Translations under genes and position numbers: made by a program
Notes under the pieces: model-generated
What the model saw: only the letters and a program-made list of their open reading frames with translations
Told to the model about the DNA's origin: nothing
Database searches by the model: none
Source: Streptomyces globosus
Lineage (GTDB): Bacteria > Actinomycetota > Actinomycetes > Streptomycetales > Streptomycetaceae
DNA length: 64,000 bases
Direction: 5' to 3'
Assembly (NCBI RefSeq): GCF_003325375.1
Contig: NZ_CP030862.1
Coordinates: 248,001-312,000 of the forward strand
Shown here: positions 34,596-43,830 of the stretch, piece after piece
Layout of the letters: the number at the start of each line of letters is the position of its first letter
How positions within the stretch are numbered: the first letter of the stretch is position 1

Positions 34596-34940
34596 ATGTT
34601 TCCCGGTGGCGGTCAGCCCAACATGCAGCAGCTGCTCCAGCAGGCCCAGAAGATGCAGCAGGACCTCGCGGCGGCCCAGGAGGAGCTGGCGCGCACGGAG
34701 GTCGACGGGCAGGCCGGAGGCGGCCTGGTCAAGGCGACCGTGACGGGCTCCGGTGAGCTGCGCGCGCTGGTGATCGACCCGAAGGCGGTGGACCCGGAGG
34801 ACACCGAGACCCTCGCTGACCTGGTCGTCGCCGCCGTGCAGGCGGCGAACGAGAACGCCCAGGCGCTCCAGCAGCAGAAGCTGGGCCCGCTGGCCCAGGG
34901 CCTGGGCGGCGGCAGCGGCATCCCCGGCCTGCCGTTCTAG
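34596..34940 (+). CDS. YbaB/EbfC nucleoid-associated protein
   Basis: The 114-residue protein starts [20 protein letters not shown] and contains [18 protein letters not shown], the YbaB core. It probably forms a dimer that binds DNA near recR-dependent repair. ATG 34596 lies 11 bases after GGAG; a GTG 12 bases upstream lacks room for a ribosome site. TAGGCT in the 255-base divergent region upstream (about 34552) is a likely -10 with a normal leader. recR follows 45 bases later. Confidence 0.92.
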   Translation: MFPGGGQPNMQQLLQQAQKMQQDLAAAQEELARTEVDGQAGGGLVKATVTGSGELRALVIDPKAVDPEDTETLADLVVAAVQAANENAQALQQQKLGPLAQGLGGGSGIPGLPF

Positions 34941-34985
34941 CCCCCCTCCCCGCACCCCCACCCGATAGCGAAAGAAGGCGTTCCG

Positions 34986-35585
34986 TTGTACGAAGGCGTG
35001 GTCCAGGACCTGATCGACGAGCTGGGCAGGCTGCCCGGCGTCGGGCCCAAGAGCGCGCAGCGGATCGCCTTCCACATCCTGCAGGCGGAGCCGACGGACG
35101 TCCGGCGCCTCGCGCACGCCCTGCTGGAGGTCAAGGACAAGGTCCGGTTCTGCGCGGTGTGCGGGAACGTGGCGCAGGAGGAGCGCTGCGGCATCTGCCG
35201 CGACCCGCGCCGCGACACCTCCGTGATCTGTGTGGTGGAGGAGCCGAAGGACGTCGTCGCGATCGAGCGGACCCGCGAGTTCCGCGGCCGTTACCACGTA
35301 CTGGGCGGGGCGATCAGCCCCATCGAGGGCGTCGGCCCGGACGACCTGCGCATCCGCGAGCTGCTCGCGCGGCTCGCGGACGGCGCGGTGAACGAGCTGA
35401 TCCTGGCCACTGACCCGAACCTGGAGGGCGAGGCGACGGCCACGTACCTCGCGCGCATGATCAAGCCCATGGGCCTGAAGGTCACCCGCCTGGCCAGCGG
35501 GCTCCCCGTCGGGGGAGACCTGGAGTACGCGGACGAGGTCACGCTCGGGCGTGCCTTTGAAGGAAGGCGACTTCTCGATGTCTGA
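34986..35585 (+). CDS. recR: recombination protein RecR
   Basis: RecR works with RecO and RecF to load RecA at gaps. The 199-residue protein has the helix-hairpin-helix [15 protein letters not shown] near the start, a four-cysteine zinc finger (C-x2-C-x8-C-x2-C in FCAVCG to CGIC) and a Toprim domain (VVEEPKD to [12 protein letters not shown]). The start is TTG, preceded by GAAAGAAGG. The stop overlaps the next gene by 8 bases. Confidence 0.95.
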   Translation: MYEGVVQDLIDELGRLPGVGPKSAQRIAFHILQAEPTDVRRLAHALLEVKDKVRFCAVCGNVAQEERCGICRDPRRDTSVICVVEEPKDVVAIERTREFRGRYHVLGGAISPIEGVGPDDLRIRELLARLADGAVNELILATDPNLEGEATATYLARMIKPMGLKVTRLASGLPVGGDLEYADEVTLGRAFEGRRLLDV

Positions 35586-36252
35586 CGCAACGCTGCACGC
35601 CCTGGGACAGGACCCGGACGACTTCGCCGTCCAGATCGCGGACCAGATCGAGTCGTTCATCGTCGCGGTCACCGAGGTGGCCAAGGGCGAGGACCCCGAC
35701 AGCGCCGTGCCCTTCCTCCTGCTGGAGTTCTCGCAGCTGCTCCTGGCGGGCGGCAGGCTCGGCGCCTACCAGGACGTCCTGCCCGACGAGCGCTACGAGC
35801 CGGACCTGGGCCCCGAGCCGGACGTGGACGAACTCCGCGAGCGTTTCGCCTACCTGCTGGAGCCGGTCGACGTCTACTCGGAGGTCTTCGACCCGTACGA
35901 GCCGCGGAAGGCGCCGGTGGCGCATCGGATCTCCGACGACGTGGCCGACGTGGTGGCCGACCTGCGGCACGGCCTGGCGCACTACCGGGCGGGCCGGACG
36001 GCCGAGGCGCTGTGGTGGTGGCAGTTCTCGTACTTCTCCAACTGGGGCCAGACGGCCTCGGCGACGCTGCGCGCCCTCCAGTCCCTCGTTGCGCACGTGC
36101 GGCTGGACCAGCCGCTGGCCGCGCTGGACGGGCTCGACACGGACGAGGACCTCGCCGAGGACGACCTCGCCGAGCAGGCCGGCCTGGTGATGGCCGAGGA
36201 GCTCGGGAACGTCGGGCGCCGGCCCGTCCGCAACCCGGTCGGCGAGCGGTAG
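35578..36252 (+). CDS. DUF5063 family protein
   Basis: The 224-residue acidic protein starts [23 protein letters not shown] and contains [18 protein letters not shown] and [16 protein letters not shown] recall this as DUF5063, a recR neighbour in actinobacteria, often annotated hypothetical. The ATG overlaps the recR stop (ATGTCTGA) and follows GAAGGAAGG, so it is co-translated with recR. A role in repair is suggested only by position. Confidence 0.8.
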   Translation: MSDATLHALGQDPDDFAVQIADQIESFIVAVTEVAKGEDPDSAVPFLLLEFSQLLLAGGRLGAYQDVLPDERYEPDLGPEPDVDELRERFAYLLEPVDVYSEVFDPYEPRKAPVAHRISDDVADVVADLRHGLAHYRAGRTAEALWWWQFSYFSNWGQTASATLRALQSLVAHVRLDQPLAALDGLDTDEDLAEDDLAEQAGLVMAEELGNVGRRPVRNPVGER

Positions 36253-36261
36253 CGGAAGGCG

Positions 36262-36279
36262 GCCGCCCCCGCGGGCGGC
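36262..36279. terminator. short hairpin after DUF5063 gene
   Basis: GCCGCCC / GGGCGGC arms with a CCGC loop, 9 bases after the stop. An 11-bp direct repeat CGTGGCACGGC (36279-36289 and 36294-36304) follows. Confidence 0.45.
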
Positions 36280-36366
36280 GTGGCACGGCGCCGCGTGGCA
36301 CGGCACCGCTTGGTGTGATCATGGGCTGAACCGAAGGTCTCATGATGTGGTACACGTCGGCCGTAT

Positions 36367-36399
36367 TGCGGTCGCTCGTTACACTGGCCCGCGACCGCA
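36367..36399. promoter_or_regulatory. ask promoter flanked by inverted repeat
   Basis: TACACT at 36380-36385 is a good -10. It sits between TGCGGTCGC (36367-36375) and GCGACCGCA (36391-36399), perfect 9-bp arms. A dimeric regulator binding both arms would enclose the -10. Alternatively, the right arm could pair with leader RNA from an upstream promoter. Confidence 0.5.
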
Positions 36400-36424
36400 G
36401 TACAGGAATGAGCGAGGAGCGCAC

Positions 36425-37705
36425 GTGGGCCTTGTCGTGCAGAAGTACGGAGGCTCCTCCGTAGCCGATGCCGAGGGCATCAAGCGCGTCGCCAAGCGGA
36501 TCGTGGATGCCAAGAAGAACGGCCACCAGGTGGTCGTCGTGGTTTCCGCGATGGGCGACACTACGGACGAGCTGATCGATCTCGCCGAGCAGGTATCCCC
36601 GATGCCTGCAGGGCGGGAATTCGACATGCTGCTGACCGCCGGAGAGCGGATCTCCATGGCGCTGCTGGCCATGGCGATCAAAAACCTGGGCCACGAGGCC
36701 CAGTCGTTCACGGGCAGCCAGGCAGGCGTCATCACCGACTCGGTCCACAACAAGGCGCGCATCATCGATGTCACGCCGGGCCGCATCCGCACCGCGCTCG
36801 ACGGGGGCAACATCGCCATCGTCGCCGGCTTCCAGGGCGTGTCCGCGGACAGCAAGGACATCACCACCCTGGGCCGCGGCGGCTCCGACACGACCGCCGT
36901 CGCGCTCGCGGCGGCGCTCGACGCCGAGGTGTGCGAGATCTACACGGACGTCGACGGCGTCTTCACCGCCGACCCGCGCGTCGTGAAGAAGGCGCGGAAG
37001 ATCGACTGGATCTCCTCCGAGGACATGCTGGAGCTGGCCGCCTCCGGCTCCAAGGTGCTGCTGCACCGCTGCGTCGAGTACGCGCGCCGTTACAACATCC
37101 CGATCCACGTCCGCTCGTCCTTCTCCGGACTGCCGGGTACCTGGGTCAGCAACGAGAAGCCCGAGTCGCAAGGGGACGAGCAGGTGGAGCACGCCATCAT
37201 CTCCGGAGTCGCCCACGACGTCTCCGAAGCCAAGATCACTGTCGTCGGCGTCCCGGACAAGCCGGGCGAGGCCGCGGCGATCTTCCGCGCCATCGCGGAC
37301 GCCGAGATCAACATCGACATGATCGTCCAGAACGTGTCCGCCGCCGCGACGGGCCTGACGGACATCTCCTTCACCCTGCCCAAGACCGAGGGCCACAAGG
37401 CCATCGACGCGCTGGAGAAGGCGAAGGCCGCGATCGGCTTCGACTCGCTGCGCTACGACGACCAGATCGGCAAGATCTCCCTGGTCGGCGCGGGCATGAA
37501 GACCAACCCGGGCGTCACCGCCTCGTTCTTCCAGGCGCTGTCCGACGCGGGCGTCAACATCGAGCTGATCTCCACCTCGGAGATCCGCATCTCGGTCGTG
37601 ACCCGCCAGGACGACGTCAACGCCGCCGTCGTCGCCGTCCACACGGCCTTCGGCCTGGACTCCGACAGCGACGAGGCCGTCGTCTACGGAGGCACCGGAC
37701 GATGA
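36425..37705 (+). CDS. ask: aspartate kinase
   Basis: This enzyme phosphorylates aspartate, the committed step to lysine, threonine, methionine and diaminopimelate. The 426-residue protein starts [15 protein letters not shown], with the kinase domain to about residue 240 and two C-terminal ACT domains ([26 protein letters not shown]) for feedback control. GTG follows GAGGAGCGCAC. asd overlaps its end (ATGA). An in-frame internal start probably also yields a separate regulatory subunit. Confidence 0.95.
   Translation: MGLVVQKYGGSSVADAEGIKRVAKRIVDAKKNGHQVVVVVSAMGDTTDELIDLAEQVSPMPAGREFDMLLTAGERISMALLAMAIKNLGHEAQSFTGSQAGVITDSVHNKARIIDVTPGRIRTALDGGNIAIVAGFQGVSADSKDITTLGRGGSDTTAVALAAALDAEVCEIYTDVDGVFTADPRVVKKARKIDWISSEDMLELAASGSKVLLHRCVEYARRYNIPIHVRSSFSGLPGTWVSNEKPESQGDEQVEHAIISGVAHDVSEAKITVVGVPDKPGEAAAIFRAIADAEINIDMIVQNVSAAATGLTDISFTLPKTEGHKAIDALEKAKAAIGFDSLRYDDQIGKISLVGAGMKTNPGVTASFFQALSDAGVNIELISTSEIRISVVTRQDDVNAAVVAVHTAFGLDSDSDEAVVYGGTGR
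37184..37705 (+). CDS. nested aspartate kinase beta (regulatory) subunit
   Basis: GTG 37184 lies in frame with ask at codon 254, with AAGGGG (37170-37175) 8 bases before it. The 173-residue product would begin [17 protein letters not shown] and contain both ACT domains. Corynebacterium and other actinobacteria make such a beta subunit from the matching position. That it is made here is inferred. Confidence 0.55.
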   Translation: MEHAIISGVAHDVSEAKITVVGVPDKPGEAAAIFRAIADAEINIDMIVQNVSAAATGLTDISFTLPKTEGHKAIDALEKAKAAIGFDSLRYDDQIGKISLVGAGMKTNPGVTASFFQALSDAGVNIELISTSEIRISVVTRQDDVNAAVVAVHTAFGLDSDSDEAVVYGGTGR

Positions 37706-38775
37706 CCCCCGCCCGGTCCTCCGGCCCGGTGCTCGCCGTGGTCGGGGCGACCGGCGCGGTCGGTTCCGTCCTGCTCCAGCTCCTGTCCGTACGGGCGGAC
37801 GTCTGGGGCGGGATACGCCTGATCGCCTCCCCGCGCTCGGCCGGCCGCCTGCTGGCCGTCCGCGGGGAGGAGGCCGAGGTGCTGGCCCTCACCGAGGACG
37901 CCTTCGACGGCATGGGCCGCGGCGACGTCGCGGTGTTCCTGACCCCGGCCGACGTCTCCGCCCGCTGGGCGCCCGCCGCCACCGCGCGCGGCGCCGCCGT
38001 GGTCGACCAGTCCGCCGCCTTCCGGGAGGACCCCCGGGTTCCGCTGGTGGTGCCCGAGGTCAACGCCGAGGACGCACGGGAGCGCCCGCGCGGCATCGTC
38101 GCCGGCCCCGACTGCGTCACCGCCGCCATGGCCGCGGCCCTCGGCGCCCTCCACGCCGAGTACGGGCTGCGCGACCTCACGGTCTCCTCGTACCAGGCCG
38201 CCAGCGCGTCCGGCCGGGCCGGCACCGAGGCGCTGCGCCGCCAGATGTCCCTGGTCGCCGGGACCTCGCTGGGCGGGATGACCGGCGACGTGCGGCGGGC
38301 CGTCGGCGAGGACACCGGGCCCTTCGCGGGCCCCCTCGCCCTGAACGTCGTCCCCTGGTGCGGTGATCTCGCCGCCGGGGGCTGGTCCACGCACGAGCTG
38401 GCGATACGGGCGCAGACCCGCCGGATCCTGCGGCTCCCGGCCCTGCCGGTCGCCGTGACCTGCGTCCAGGTACCGGTGTTGACCGGCCATTCGCTGAGCC
38501 TGCGGGCCCGCTTCGACGGCGCCGTGGACGCCGGCCGGGCCCGGGAGGTCCTCCAGGCGGCGCCCGGTGTCGTCGTGGTCGACGACCCGGCGGCCGGCGA
38601 GTTCCCGACCCCCGTCGACGCGGCGGGCACGGACCCCGCCTGGGCGGGCAGGCTGCGGGCCTCCCTCGACGACCCGTGCTCGCTGGAGTTCTTCGTCTGC
38701 GCGGACAACCTGCTCCACGGGTCCGCGCTCAACGCCGTCCAGACCGCGGAACTGATCGCTGCTGAATTCGCGTAA
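37702..38775 (+). CDS. asd: aspartate-semialdehyde dehydrogenase
   Basis: Asd reduces aspartyl phosphate to the semialdehyde with NADPH. The 357-residue protein has the Rossmann loop [33 protein letters not shown] and [14 protein letters not shown]. The active-site loop reads GPDCVT with Cys138, whereas most family members have PNCST. It starts inside the ask stop (ATGA), so the pair is one operon. The altered loop suggests a divergent member, and a second asd elsewhere is possible. Confidence 0.88.
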   Translation: MTPARSSGPVLAVVGATGAVGSVLLQLLSVRADVWGGIRLIASPRSAGRLLAVRGEEAEVLALTEDAFDGMGRGDVAVFLTPADVSARWAPAATARGAAVVDQSAAFREDPRVPLVVPEVNAEDARERPRGIVAGPDCVTAAMAAALGALHAEYGLRDLTVSSYQAASASGRAGTEALRRQMSLVAGTSLGGMTGDVRRAVGEDTGPFAGPLALNVVPWCGDLAAGGWSTHELAIRAQTRRILRLPALPVAVTCVQVPVLTGHSLSLRARFDGAVDAGRAREVLQAAPGVVVVDDPAAGEFPTPVDAAGTDPAWAGRLRASLDDPCSLEFFVCADNLLHGSALNAVQTAELIAAEFA

Positions 38776-38786
38776 TGCACTTTGTA

Positions 38787-38803
38787 GGATCAGGTGCTGA
38801 TCC
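38787..38803. terminator. small hairpin after asd
   Basis: GGATCAG-GTG-CTGATCC has perfect 7-bp arms, 11 bases after the asd stop. It has no T-run and could instead be an operator for the sigma-factor gene. Confidence 0.4.
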
Positions 38804-38869
38804 CTAGATCAAGGTGATGGCCTGACTGCCGCCTGGACGGACTGGGGCAATCAGGAAGAGCGAGTACGC

Positions 38870-39043
38870 ATGAGGGCAATGAACATATTGCTGGTGAAGC
38901 AGCCTCGCGCGTACAACCCTGGCGGGGGGACGCGTGTCCAACGGGCGTGGCAGAGGCACTTCTCGACTTCGCCGGCATCCCGGTGCGCAGCACGATCGCC
39001 GCGCCCCGGCGACGTCCCGGCCCGTCCGGCGGGTTCCCGGTGA
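38870..39043 (+). CDS. possible upstream leader ORF overlapping sigma gene start
   Basis: ATG 38870 follows AGGAAGAG by 10 bases and opens a 57-codon frame beginning MRAMNILLVKQPRAYNPGGG. It overlaps the first 97 bases of the sigma gene in another frame. The first part is AT-richer than the surroundings (ATGAACATATTG). The sigma gene's own GTG lacks a good ribosome site. It may be a regulatory leader, or chance. Confidence 0.3.
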   Translation: MRAMNILLVKQPRAYNPGGGTRVQRAWQRHFSTSPASRCAARSPRPGDVPARPAGSR

Positions 39044-39723
39044 CCGTCCCGGTGCCGCCGGGCGCGCTGTCAGGGGTGCCGACCCGGGGCGGCCTCGTGC
39101 CCGCGCCGCGCGGTAGCGCGGGCGCCTCCGGCGGGGAAGGGGCACCCGAGGACGCCGCGGCCCGCGAGGCCGCCGAGGTGCAGGAGGCCGTGGACGGGGA
39201 CGCCGCCGAGCCGCGGGAGATCGTCGCCGGAACCACCGTCGACCACCTCACCGAGACCTACCGGGCCCACTACCGCTCCCTCCTCGGCCTTGCCGCCCTG
39301 CTCCTCGACGACACCGCATCCTGCGAGGACGTCGTCCAGGAGGCGTTCATCCGCGTCCACTCGGCCCGCAACCGGGTCCGGGACCGGGACAAGACCCTGG
39401 CGTACCTGCGCCAGACCGTCGTCAACCTCTCCCGCTCCGCACTGCGCCGCCGCATCCTCGGCCTCAAGCTGCTGTCCAAGCCGATGCCGGACATGGCCAG
39501 CGCCGAAGAGGGCGCGTACGACCAGCTGGAACGCGACGACCTCATCAGGGCCATGCGGGGGCTCCAGCGGCGGCAGCGCGAGGTGCTGGTGCTGCGGTAC
39601 TTCGCGGACATGACCGAGGCCCAGGTCGCCGACACCCTCGGCGTCTCCCTCGGATCGGTGAAGGCGTACGGATCGCGGGGCATTGCCGCGCTGCGTGTGG
39701 CGATGGAGGCTGCGCAGTCATGA
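38947..39723 (+). CDS. SigE-family (ECF-like) RNA polymerase sigma factor
   Basis: The 258-residue protein has an N-terminal low-complexity extension of about 95 residues, then sigma region 2 (LTETYRAHYRSLLGLAALLL, CEDVVQEAFIRVH) and region 4 (MRGLQRRQREVLVLRYFADM, EAQVADTLGVSLGSVKAYGSRG). It should direct polymerase to a small regulon. The long N-terminus is unusual and the GTG start is uncertain for lack of a clear Shine-Dalgarno. The next gene overlaps by ATGA and may control its activity. Confidence 0.85.
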   Translation: MAEALLDFAGIPVRSTIAAPRRRPGPSGGFPVTVPVPPGALSGVPTRGGLVPAPRGSAGASGGEGAPEDAAAREAAEVQEAVDGDAAEPREIVAGTTVDHLTETYRAHYRSLLGLAALLLDDTASCEDVVQEAFIRVHSARNRVRDRDKTLAYLRQTVVNLSRSALRRRILGLKLLSKPMPDMASAEEGAYDQLERDDLIRAMRGLQRRQREVLVLRYFADMTEAQVADTLGVSLGSVKAYGSRGIAALRVAMEAAQS

Positions 39724-40805
39724 TGGTCGACCACACCGGGCCGCGCGGCGGCGAGGAGCAGGAGCTCCGGACCCTGCTGCACGCAGCCGTCGCCGGACTG
39801 GAACCCTCCGACGGCGCCCTGGCGCGGCTGCGCCACGCCGTCCCCGCCCGCCGTACCCGGCGGCGCCGGGCCCTCGTCGGCGCGGCCGCGGCCGTGCTGC
39901 TGGCCGGGGCCGGCGTACCGACGGCCCTCCACCTGGGCACCACCGCCGGCAGCGGCACCGCCGGCGGCCACTCCGCCATGGCGGGCCGCGGACAGGAGCC
40001 CGCGTCCGCAGGCGGCTCCGGCACCCGCCACGACGGCGGCCACACGTCGAACACCGCCCCCGACGGCGGCAGCACCGCCGACCGCGGCACCGCCGACCCC
40101 GGCCCTTCGGGCACCGGATCGCCGGACGGCGGCAGCACCACCGGCCCCGAGGCGTCCCGCGGCCCCTCGGGCGGCCCTGCCGTCCCCGGATCCGGACCCA
40201 TGCCGCCGGTGACGGCCCAGGGCACGCCCCCCGGGTGCAGCGCCGACCAGCTCGGCGTGCGCGGCAGCGCCCAGGCGCCCGAGCCGGACGGCAAGGTCTA
40301 CGGCAGCTTCAAGGTCACCAACGTCTCCGCCCGCGGCTGCACCGTCACCGGCCCGGACACCGTCACGGCGGCGTCCGTGAGCGCGTCCGCGGCGGGCAAG
40401 GGCGTCGCCGTCGTCGGCCACACGGCAGGGGACCCGGCCGCCAAGCTGCCCGACCCGGCGGCGGAGGCCCCGCTGCTGGTGCTCCGGCCGAACACCGCCT
40501 ACGAGGTCCGCTTCGCCTGGGTGCCCTCCGGCGAGTCCTGCCCGGCTGCCTCCTCCGGCACCGGCAGCGCACCGCCGGCCGGCGGCTCCCCGCAGGACGA
40601 GCAGCGTACGGACGCCGGCGGCGGCACGACGGGCAGCGCCGACCAGGGCACCGTGCCGGCCCCGGAGACGGCAGGCGTGGAGGTGACGCACACCCCGGCC
40701 GCGGCGGGTGCGGCCGCCCCGACCACGCAGACGACGATCCCCGCCGCCTGCGGCGGGACCGTCTACCGGACGGGCGTCATTCCGCTGGACGAGCCGAAGC
40801 AGTGA
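39720..40805 (+). CDS. membrane protein coupled to sigma factor, possible anti-sigma
   Basis: The 361-residue protein has a short N-terminal cytosolic part (EEQELRTLLHAAVAGLEPSDGALARLRHAV), one membrane segment (about 50-70), a Ser/Gly/Thr-rich linker and a folded outer domain with cysteines (PPGCSADQLGVRGS to TVYRTGVIPLD). Its start overlaps the sigma stop. Position and topology suggest a sensor or anti-sigma factor, but no zinc-binding HxxxCxxC motif is visible in the cytosolic part. Confidence 0.78.
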   Translation: MMVDHTGPRGGEEQELRTLLHAAVAGLEPSDGALARLRHAVPARRTRRRRALVGAAAAVLLAGAGVPTALHLGTTAGSGTAGGHSAMAGRGQEPASAGGSGTRHDGGHTSNTAPDGGSTADRGTADPGPSGTGSPDGGSTTGPEASRGPSGGPAVPGSGPMPPVTAQGTPPGCSADQLGVRGSAQAPEPDGKVYGSFKVTNVSARGCTVTGPDTVTAASVSASAAGKGVAVVGHTAGDPAAKLPDPAAEAPLLVLRPNTAYEVRFAWVPSGESCPAASSGTGSAPPAGGSPQDEQRTDAGGGTTGSADQGTVPAPETAGVEVTHTPAAAGAAAPTTQTTIPAACGGTVYRTGVIPLDEPKQ

Positions 40806-41616
40806 CCTGCGGGCCGCCGCCCGCACCCTCGGGAGCGGCGGCGGCAGGGGAGGGCGCGGCGCCGTCGGGCAGCAGGCCCGCCTCGGCGTCGCGCAGCGCC
40901 TCCACCTCGCGGCGGTACAGCCGGAACCACATGAACAGCACGAACCCGACGAAGACGAACCACTCGCCGGTGTAGCCGAGGTTCTGGAACGCCTTCAGGT
41001 CCAGGCCCGTGTTGGTCGGCGCCTGCGCCGGCACCGGAGTCAGCCCGTCCGCCGGTGTCTGCACCGTCAGCCACGCGTCGTACAGCTCGTACGGCACCAT
41101 GTTGACCAGCGAGGCCGCACTGATGACGCCGAGCTGCCCGGCGGGCAGCCCGCCGCGGGAGTACACGCCCTTGCTGGTGGACGTCTCGGAGGCCTGCAGG
41201 GCGCCCGTGACCTCCACCCGCCCGGTCGGCGCCGCCGGCGCCCGGTCCGGGTCCACCGCCCCCGGCAGCCAGCCCCGGACCACCGGGACCGCCTTGCCGG
41301 AGTCGGTGCGCAGCAGCGTCAGGACGTAGAAGCCGCTCTTCCCGTCGAGCCGCCGCTCCGGGACGAGCAGCTGTTCCGCGTACTCCCCGGAGACCGAGGC
41401 CAGTCGGCCGGAGGTCTTCTTGTCGACCGGCAGCAGCGACGCGAGCGGGGCGGCGGCCTCCCCGGCGGGCCGCTCGGCGGAGGCCTCGCGGTGCGTGGCG
41501 ACGCGGTCCTCGAACCGGCCGAGCTGCCACGAACCCATGAACAGGCAGAACGGGACGGCGAGCGCGACGAAGACGTTGATCCCCCACCACCGCGGGGTCA
41601 GGAGAAACCGGTGCAC
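40777..41616 (-). CDS. SURF1 family protein
   Basis: The 279-residue protein has an N-terminal membrane segment starting LTPRWWGINVFVALAVPFC and LGSWQL-type MGSWQLGRF, an extracytoplasmic domain with VRGWLPG, and a second membrane segment (GEWFVFVGFVLFMWFRLYRR), the SURF1 topology. SURF1 aids cytochrome oxidase assembly. GTG lies 6 bases after TACCGT, so it is probably leaderless. Its 3' end overlaps the sigma-operon membrane protein gene by 29 bases. Confidence 0.9.
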   Translation of the reverse strand: MHRFLLTPRWWGINVFVALAVPFCLFMGSWQLGRFEDRVATHREASAERPAGEAAAPLASLLPVDKKTSGRLASVSGEYAEQLLVPERRLDGKSGFYVLTLLRTDSGKAVPVVRGWLPGAVDPDRAPAAPTGRVEVTGALQASETSTSKGVYSRGGLPAGQLGVISAASLVNMVPYELYDAWLTVQTPADGLTPVPAQAPTNTGLDLKAFQNLGYTGEWFVFVGFVLFMWFRLYRREVEALRDAEAGLLPDGAAPSPAAAAPEGAGGGPQVTASARPAE

Positions 41617-41660
41617 CCCACCACGGTACGGGGGGTGCACCGCGGCCGCGGTGGCGGGGT

Positions 41661-43466
41661 TCAGCGGGGGAGGTGCTTCAACGCGAAGTCGATCTCCATG
41701 CCGACCTGCTTGATCCGCTCCTCGACGACGAGCGAGCCGTGCCCGGCGTCGTAGCGGTACACCTCGTGCACCGCCCCGCGCGCCGCCAGCCGGTCGACGT
41801 AGTTCTCGATCTGCCGGATCGGGCAGCGCGGGTCGTTCACGCCCGCCGCGATGTGCACCGGCGCCCGCACCGCGTCCACGTACGTCAGCGGGGAGGACGC
41901 CGCGAAGCGCTCCGGGACCTCCTCCGGCGTGCCGCCGAAGAGCGTCCGGTCCAGGGACTTCAGCGCCTCCATCTCGTCGTGGTACGCGGTCACGTAGTCC
42001 GCGACCGGCACGGCGGCCAGGCCCACCGTCCACGCCTCGGGCTGGGTGCCCAGCCCGAGCAGTGTCAGGTAGCCGCCCCACGAGCCGCCCGACAGCACCA
42101 GCCGCGCCGGATCGGCGAGTCCGCTGCCCACCGCCCAGGCGCGTACCGCGGCGACGTCCTCCAGCTCGATCAGGCCGACCCGGTGCTTGAGCGCGTCCGT
42201 CCAGGCCCGCCCGTACCCGGTCGAGCCGCGGTAGTTCACCCGGACCACCGCGAACCCGTGGTCCAGCCAGGCAGCCGGGCCCGCCGCGAAGGCGTCCGTG
42301 TCGTGCCAGGTCGGGCCGCCGTGCAGCTCGAACACCGTCGGGAACGGGCCCTCGCCGCGGCCGGCGGGCCGCTGCACCAGCGCGTGGATCCGGCCGCCGG
42401 GGCCCTCCACCCAGGCGTCCTCCACCGGGACCGAGCCGGGCGGCCGGAAGCCCGGCGGCTCCAAGACGACCCCGCCCGCCGTCGACCGCACCGCCGGGGG
42501 CTCGGCCGCCGACGACCACTGGTACTCGACCGTTCCGTCCGGCCGGGCCGTCGCCCCCGAGACCGTCCCCGGCGGAGTGTCCACCCGGGTCAGCTCCCGC
42601 GCCGCCAGGTCGTAGCGCCACAGCTCGCTGCGGGCCTCGAAGCCGTGCTCGACGAGCAGCGCCGAGCCGTCCGGGTACCACTCGGCGGCCACGTCGCCCG
42701 GCAGGTCGAGCGCCAGGTCCGTCTCGGCGCCCGTGGCCACGTCCCACACCATCGGCTCCCAGCGGCCGCGCCGCTGGTGCCCGACCAGCAGCCGGGTGTC
42801 TCCCGGGACCGGCGCGAAGCCCAGGACCTCCAGGCCCAGCTCCTCGGTGCCGCCCCGGGAGTCGTCGAGTTCCGCGACGGTCACGCCGTCGAGGGTGACC
42901 ACGCGCAGGGACGAGTGCATGGCGTCGCCGTGCTCGGTGTGCTCGATCGCGACGAGCGTCCCGTCCCGCGACAGGTCGCCCACCCCGGCCGACTCCCGGT
43001 GCCGGTAGATCTCCACCGGTCCGCCGCCCGGCCGCACCACGTGGACCGTCGAGCCGTCCTCGTCGGTGCACCGGCCGACGACCGCCGTGCCGTCCCGGCC
43101 GAGCGCCAGGCCGGCCGGGTACGCCGGCTCCAGGCCCGGGACGGCCGGCTCGTCGGGGCCGCCCGCGAACGGCTGGCGCACCCAGACGCCGAACTCGTCG
43201 CCGTCGGTGTCGCGGAACCACCAGATCCACTCGCCGTCGGGGGAGAGCGTGCCGTCGGTCGTGCCGTGCGGGCGGTCCGTCGCCTGCCGCTGCGCACCGG
43301 TGGCCCGGTCCCACGCATACAGCTCGTAGGTGCCCGTCGCGTTCGACACGAACAGCGAGCGGTCGGGGGCGTCCGGCGCCCACTCGGGCAGTCCGACGCG
43401 CGGCGCCCGGAAGCGCTTCTCCCAGTCGGGCATGGACGGGGCCGGCGGGGCCGTGTTGTCAGTCAT
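41661..43466 (-). CDS. S9 family prolyl oligopeptidase-like peptidase
   Basis: The 601-residue cytosolic protein has an N-terminal beta-propeller (repeated DGTxxxW-like blades, residues 30-350) and a C-terminal alpha/beta hydrolase with GGSWGG (Ser462), a likely acidic residue in GVNDPRCP and the His in DAGHGS. It probably cleaves short peptides or acylated amino acids. No signal peptide is visible. ATG lies 6 bases after TTACAT on the minus strand, consistent with a leaderless mRNA. Confidence 0.9.
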   Translation of the reverse strand: MTDNTAPPAPSMPDWEKRFRAPRVGLPEWAPDAPDRSLFVSNATGTYELYAWDRATGAQRQATDRPHGTTDGTLSPDGEWIWWFRDTDGDEFGVWVRQPFAGGPDEPAVPGLEPAYPAGLALGRDGTAVVGRCTDEDGSTVHVVRPGGGPVEIYRHRESAGVGDLSRDGTLVAIEHTEHGDAMHSSLRVVTLDGVTVAELDDSRGGTEELGLEVLGFAPVPGDTRLLVGHQRRGRWEPMVWDVATGAETDLALDLPGDVAAEWYPDGSALLVEHGFEARSELWRYDLAARELTRVDTPPGTVSGATARPDGTVEYQWSSAAEPPAVRSTAGGVVLEPPGFRPPGSVPVEDAWVEGPGGRIHALVQRPAGRGEGPFPTVFELHGGPTWHDTDAFAAGPAAWLDHGFAVVRVNYRGSTGYGRAWTDALKHRVGLIELEDVAAVRAWAVGSGLADPARLVLSGGSWGGYLTLLGLGTQPEAWTVGLAAVPVADYVTAYHDEMEALKSLDRTLFGGTPEEVPERFAASSPLTYVDAVRAPVHIAAGVNDPRCPIRQIENYVDRLAARGAVHEVYRYDAGHGSLVVEERIKQVGMEIDFALKHLPR

Positions 43467-43615
43467 GCCCCTATGTAAGCCGATCGGCCTCGCGCACCGA
43501 TGGGCCGCGGTCGGCCGGGGCCCCCGCGGGGATGCCGCGGGCCGCGAACCGGAGGACAGTGGAGGGCGTACGTACGCCTCCGGCGAGACCCGGGCGACCG
43601 AGGAGGAGGACGGCC

Positions 43616-43783
43616 ATGGCCAAGAAGGAGCGCGCCGGCGCGGCGCAGGCCGCGGAGCGCCAGCGGGAGCGGGCGAAGAACACCGCGGCGGAGGCCCGCG
43701 CGAAGTCCGCCGCCCGCGACGCCCAGTACCTCTCGGCGAAGACACGCGGCATGCAGCAGAAAGCCCAGGCCAAACGCGGCTGA
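43616..43783 (+). CDS. small basic hypothetical protein
   Basis: The 55-residue protein MAKKERAGAAQ... is almost entirely Ala, Lys, Arg, Glu and Gln and is predicted as one long charged helix. AGGAGGAGG, a near-perfect ribosome site, precedes ATG. The palindrome GCGTACGTACGC (43566-43577) lies 39 bases upstream. The function is unknown; the composition resembles small nucleic-acid-associated helices. Confidence 0.7.
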   Translation: MAKKERAGAAQAAERQRERAKNTAAEARAKSAARDAQYLSAKTRGMQQKAQAKRG

Positions 43784-43791
43784 AGACTGAA

Positions 43792-43809
43792 CCGGCCCCC
43801 GTCGGCCGG
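43792..43809. terminator. small hairpin after the 55-residue gene
   Basis: CCGGCC / GGCCGG arms with a 6-base loop, 9 bases after the stop and 9 bases before the codA-like -10. Confidence 0.35.
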
Positions 43810-43830
43810 GCGGCGGCCTAGGGTGTGCCC

